From a bacterium (GTDB taxonomy: Bacteria; Pseudomonadota; Gammaproteobacteria; Burkholderiales; Thiobacteraceae): a DNA stretch of 9,058 bases. Positions 8,301 through 9,058 of the stretch are shown one piece after another. Position numbers and translations under genes: made by a program. The DNA lies in contig DAIAMA010000037.1 of NCBI GenBank assembly GCA_027438535.1, forward strand, positions 1 through 9,058, in the 5' to 3' direction. The first letter of the stretch is position 1. Each line of letters opens with the position of its first letter. Under the pieces are notes generated by a model, which had not been told where the DNA came from, made no database searches, and worked only from the letters and a program-made list of their open reading frames with translations.

Positions 8301-9058
8301 GGCCGGCGGGCGCGATTTGAATTTGCCGGCACTGGATATCGCGATCGATAATTTCCAGTTGAAACAAGCTAAACTCGGCAAACTGGAGTTGCTCGCGCAC
8401 AAACAAGGAAACGATTGGCGCATCGAGCGTTTGCGCATCACGAACCCGGAAGGCGCATTTAACGCCGATGGCCTATGGCAAAGCTGGCTTGCCCAGCCGC
8501 AAACCAAGCTGAATGTCGATCTCGAGGTGAACGATGTGGGCAGGTTTCTGGCGCGCATGGGGTATCCGGATCGCATCAAGGGGGGCACATCAAAGTTGAC
8601 GGGCAGCCTCAACTGGCGCGGCGGTCCGCAGGATTTCAATCTGGCGAGCTTGGGCGGCGACATGAAGCTCGAAGCGCATCGCGGACAATTCATGAAGCTG
8701 GATCCCGGCGTCGGCAAGTTGCTGGGGCTGTTAAGCTTGCAATCGTTGCCGCGGCGCTTGACCTTGGATTTTCGTGATGTGTTTAGCCAAGGCTTCGCGT
8801 TTGATAACATACTCGGGGTGCTGAACGTCGCGCAAGGCGTGATGAGCACCCATGATTTCCTTCATGCCCATGACGGGAAAATATTCGGGCAGCGCCACGA
8901 GCTTGGCCCCTTGCACCGCCGCCATTTCGATCAAGCGCTCGGCTTCATCCAGGTTCGCCGCGACATTCGGGCCGGAAGCCATTTGGATCGCTGCGATCTT
9001 GAATACGCCCGGCTGCGGCTTGGTTTTAGCAAAGCTGGTGCGGGTTTTTTTCTTGGCG
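5350..9058 (+). CDS. yhdP: YhdP family AsmA-like envelope protein, C-terminus replaced by antisense sequence
   Basis: YhdP belongs to the AsmA-like/DUF3971 group (with TamB and YdbH in E. coli). These inner-membrane-anchored periplasmic proteins are thought to bridge to the outer membrane and carry phospholipids along a beta-rich groove. The start at ATG 5350 follows an in-frame stop at 5329-5331. An N-terminal basic stretch (residues 6-12) precedes one membrane helix (about 13-36, VFYAAMAGILAFALTVI), and everything after it should be periplasmic. Family features are AGQQISIATIDANWNGLRPHL (about 57-77), the repeated beta-rich AsmA-like segments, and near the end LDPGVGKLLGLLSLQSLPRR and LDFRDVFSQGFAFDNI (around nt 8700-8810). 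Homology continues to about codon 1170 (GVMSTHDF, nt 8859). Relatives continue for roughly 100-150 residues, which are absent. The frame stays open for 66 further codons to the window edge, but those are antisense to a nitrilase gene. The family is certain; the stated end is only the window edge. Confidence 0.88.
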   Translation, partial: MILASKLPLLRRIVFYAAMAGILAFALTVIALRWWILPEITHYRTDIEAQISKAAGQQISIATIDANWNGLRPHLKLGQVVVYDRTGHPALSFDRVDATLSWSSLLVAELRLHRLEIARPHIEIKREPNGLIYISGMVLNDVSQPGGFGDWLLRQDMVQVNHATIEWRDNLRGAPPLILSDVGLRVENSGKHHRFGLLASAPKALASTLDIRGDLRGASLERLQAWTGALYANLGDTDIAAWRAWVNLPYRINQGRGALQLWSEFKQGRPTALSAWVRLQDVKARLGRKLPELEVAQLRGQLGWRELARGFEFNAKQIALDAGPGRRFATQNVLARYEVAQGSLPEQGEFRAERLDIAPLLALADYLPLSEAQRKQLNAWSPQGTFKSLALKWQGPKESPQEYSLKGEFSNLGIQALGKLPGFAHVSGTLQADQTGGAIKLAGKQAALDLPRVFRQVLQFDEMNAAATWRIKNQRVHLTIAQARFSNAQVSGSASGSYDSSPGGAGYADIEGRMARVEGAAVYQYLPRVVGEGTYAWLQNALVQGVAEDVRVKLKGPLDQFPFVDDRNGIFQVTAKVKGATLQYAPDWPRIEQLQAFLDFHGNRMEISASQGTILNTRITQVKTVIADLSHHDPVLEIDGATQGDTSDLLHFIAASPLAQKIDRLITQVKVEGSGKLMLSLRMPINRLQDMHVAGSYQFAGNKFWLSTPGPALEQTSGKVDFTERTLTIPRITAQLLGGPVTISAHAAADGLVRLSAAGRFSAAGLQQAYPGVLVQRLKGAAAWSASMAVRKQAANMVLTSTLTGLASDLPYPLTKPAQTSLPLKIERRFVDAGHDALTLSLGNILSAQLSRTLADDKSRIEAGQIRLGATPAAAPTQPGVWVEGELEQFDADLWRSLLPAGGEPALLPLAGVRVKVKTLDFLGRRFNHFNLNALTQRDAWQAAVESDEMQGELHWRESDGGSLVARFKHLVYPDAAPPRGVLPAGGRDLNLPALDIAIDNFQLKQAKLGKLELLAHKQGNDWRIERLRITNPEGAFNADGLWQSWLAQPQTKLNVDLEVNDVGRFLARMGYPDRIKGGTSKLTGSLNWRGGPQDFNLASLGGDMKLEAHRGQFMKLDPGVGKLLGLLSLQSLPRRLTLDFRDVFSQGFAFDNILGVLNVAQGVMSTHDFLHAHDGKIFGQRHELGPLHRRHFDQALGFIQVRRDIRAGSHLDRCDLEYARLRLGFSKAGAGFFLG
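8850..8862. other. Junction: yhdP sense sequence switches to inverted nitrilase gene
   Basis: On the left, the plus strand matches YhdP up to GVMST-H-DF (8839-8859). On the right, the minus strand matches the nitrilase N-terminus down to MGMKE-I (8871-8854). The six bases GATTTC (8854-8859) fit both genes (Asp-Phe of YhdP on plus, Glu-Ile of nitrilase on minus), suggesting a microhomology joint. Position is accurate to a few bases at best, since it is inferred from where the protein homologies end. Confidence 0.7.
8854..9058 (-). pseudogene. Nitrilase-superfamily amidohydrolase, N-terminal fragment in inverted orientation
   Basis: Carbon-nitrogen hydrolases of this superfamily cleave nitriles or amides with a Glu-Lys-Cys triad; the substrate here cannot be told. 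On the minus strand the segment KIAAIQMASGPNVAANL (from about nt 8997) is followed by EAERLIEMAAVQGAKLVALP, then EYFPVMGMKE. It contains the first triad residue, the Glu of LPEYF (nt 8884-8886). The Lys- and Cys-bearing parts are missing because homology stops at 8854. Beyond that the frame continues only as antisense of yhdP, to an end near 8731. The upstream frame is open to the window edge and encodes a Lys-rich lead (AKKKTRTSFAKTKPQPGVF), so the true start is probably outside the window; the ATG at 8982 lies inside the conserved strand and is not the likely start. In many betaproteobacteria this gene follows yhdP on the same strand; here it faces it. Confidence 0.8.

Noticed and set aside
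8265..8849. 194-codon minus-strand frame opposite the yhdP end
   Set aside because: Shadow of yhdP, whose plus-strand homology is clear over the whole interval.
8731..8982. Complete 83-codon minus-strand gene
   Set aside because: Only the first 43 residues match a nitrilase; the rest is antisense of yhdP, and the ATG lies inside the conserved first strand. It is a fragment, not a small gene.

Overview
The window looks like a stretch of betaproteobacterial chromosome, probably from the Nitrosomonadales/Gallionella-type lineages. This rests on remembered family sequences and gene order, not on a search. Supporting points are the high GC content with many GCGC-rich codons, a HisZ-PurA pair, an rnr-rlmB pair, and a long AsmA-like YhdP gene whose usual betaproteobacterial neighbour is a nitrilase-superfamily gene.

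Layout, left to right: (1) 1-689 (+) is the 3' part of hisZ, the regulatory subunit of ATP phosphoribosyltransferase. (2) After a 65-bp gap holding a 20-bp palindrome, 755-2047 (+) is a complete purA. (3) 2057-2085 is a 12-bp-stem terminator with U-rich flanks on both sides. It separates purA from a convergent tRNA-Leu(CAG) gene at 2092-2178 (-). (4) The tRNA has a good sigma70-type promoter (TTGACA, 16 bp, TAGAAT) that overlaps the start of rnr. (5) 2221-4446 (+) is rnr (ribonuclease R), interrupted by an in-frame TAA at 3889-3891 where a conserved Gln codon is expected. The frame continues intact beyond it to a stop that overlaps the ATG of (6) rlmB at 4446-5189 (+). (7) After 160 bp of leader, 5350 onward (+) is a very long YhdP/AsmA-like gene. 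YhdP homology stops near 8859, about 100-150 residues short of the usual C-terminus. The sequence switches there to the N-terminal coding region of a nitrilase-superfamily amidohydrolase on the opposite strand, which runs off the window end.

How the genes relate: hisZ and purA link histidine and AMP biosynthesis. rnr-rlmB is a translationally coupled RNA-metabolism pair, and purA...rnr-rlmB is also the order in Escherichia coli, where nsrR lies between; here an antisense tRNA-Leu takes that place. yhdP encodes an envelope protein of the AsmA-like lipid-transport group.

I see no undescribed defence system, mobile element or CRISPR array; the genes are ordinary housekeeping genes. What is unusual is the integrity of two of them: rnr carries a single-base nonsense change, and yhdP ends in an antisense junction with its expected downstream neighbour. 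Either could be real or a sequencing/assembly artefact. The tRNA promoter that overlaps the rnr start codon is the most interesting regulatory arrangement.
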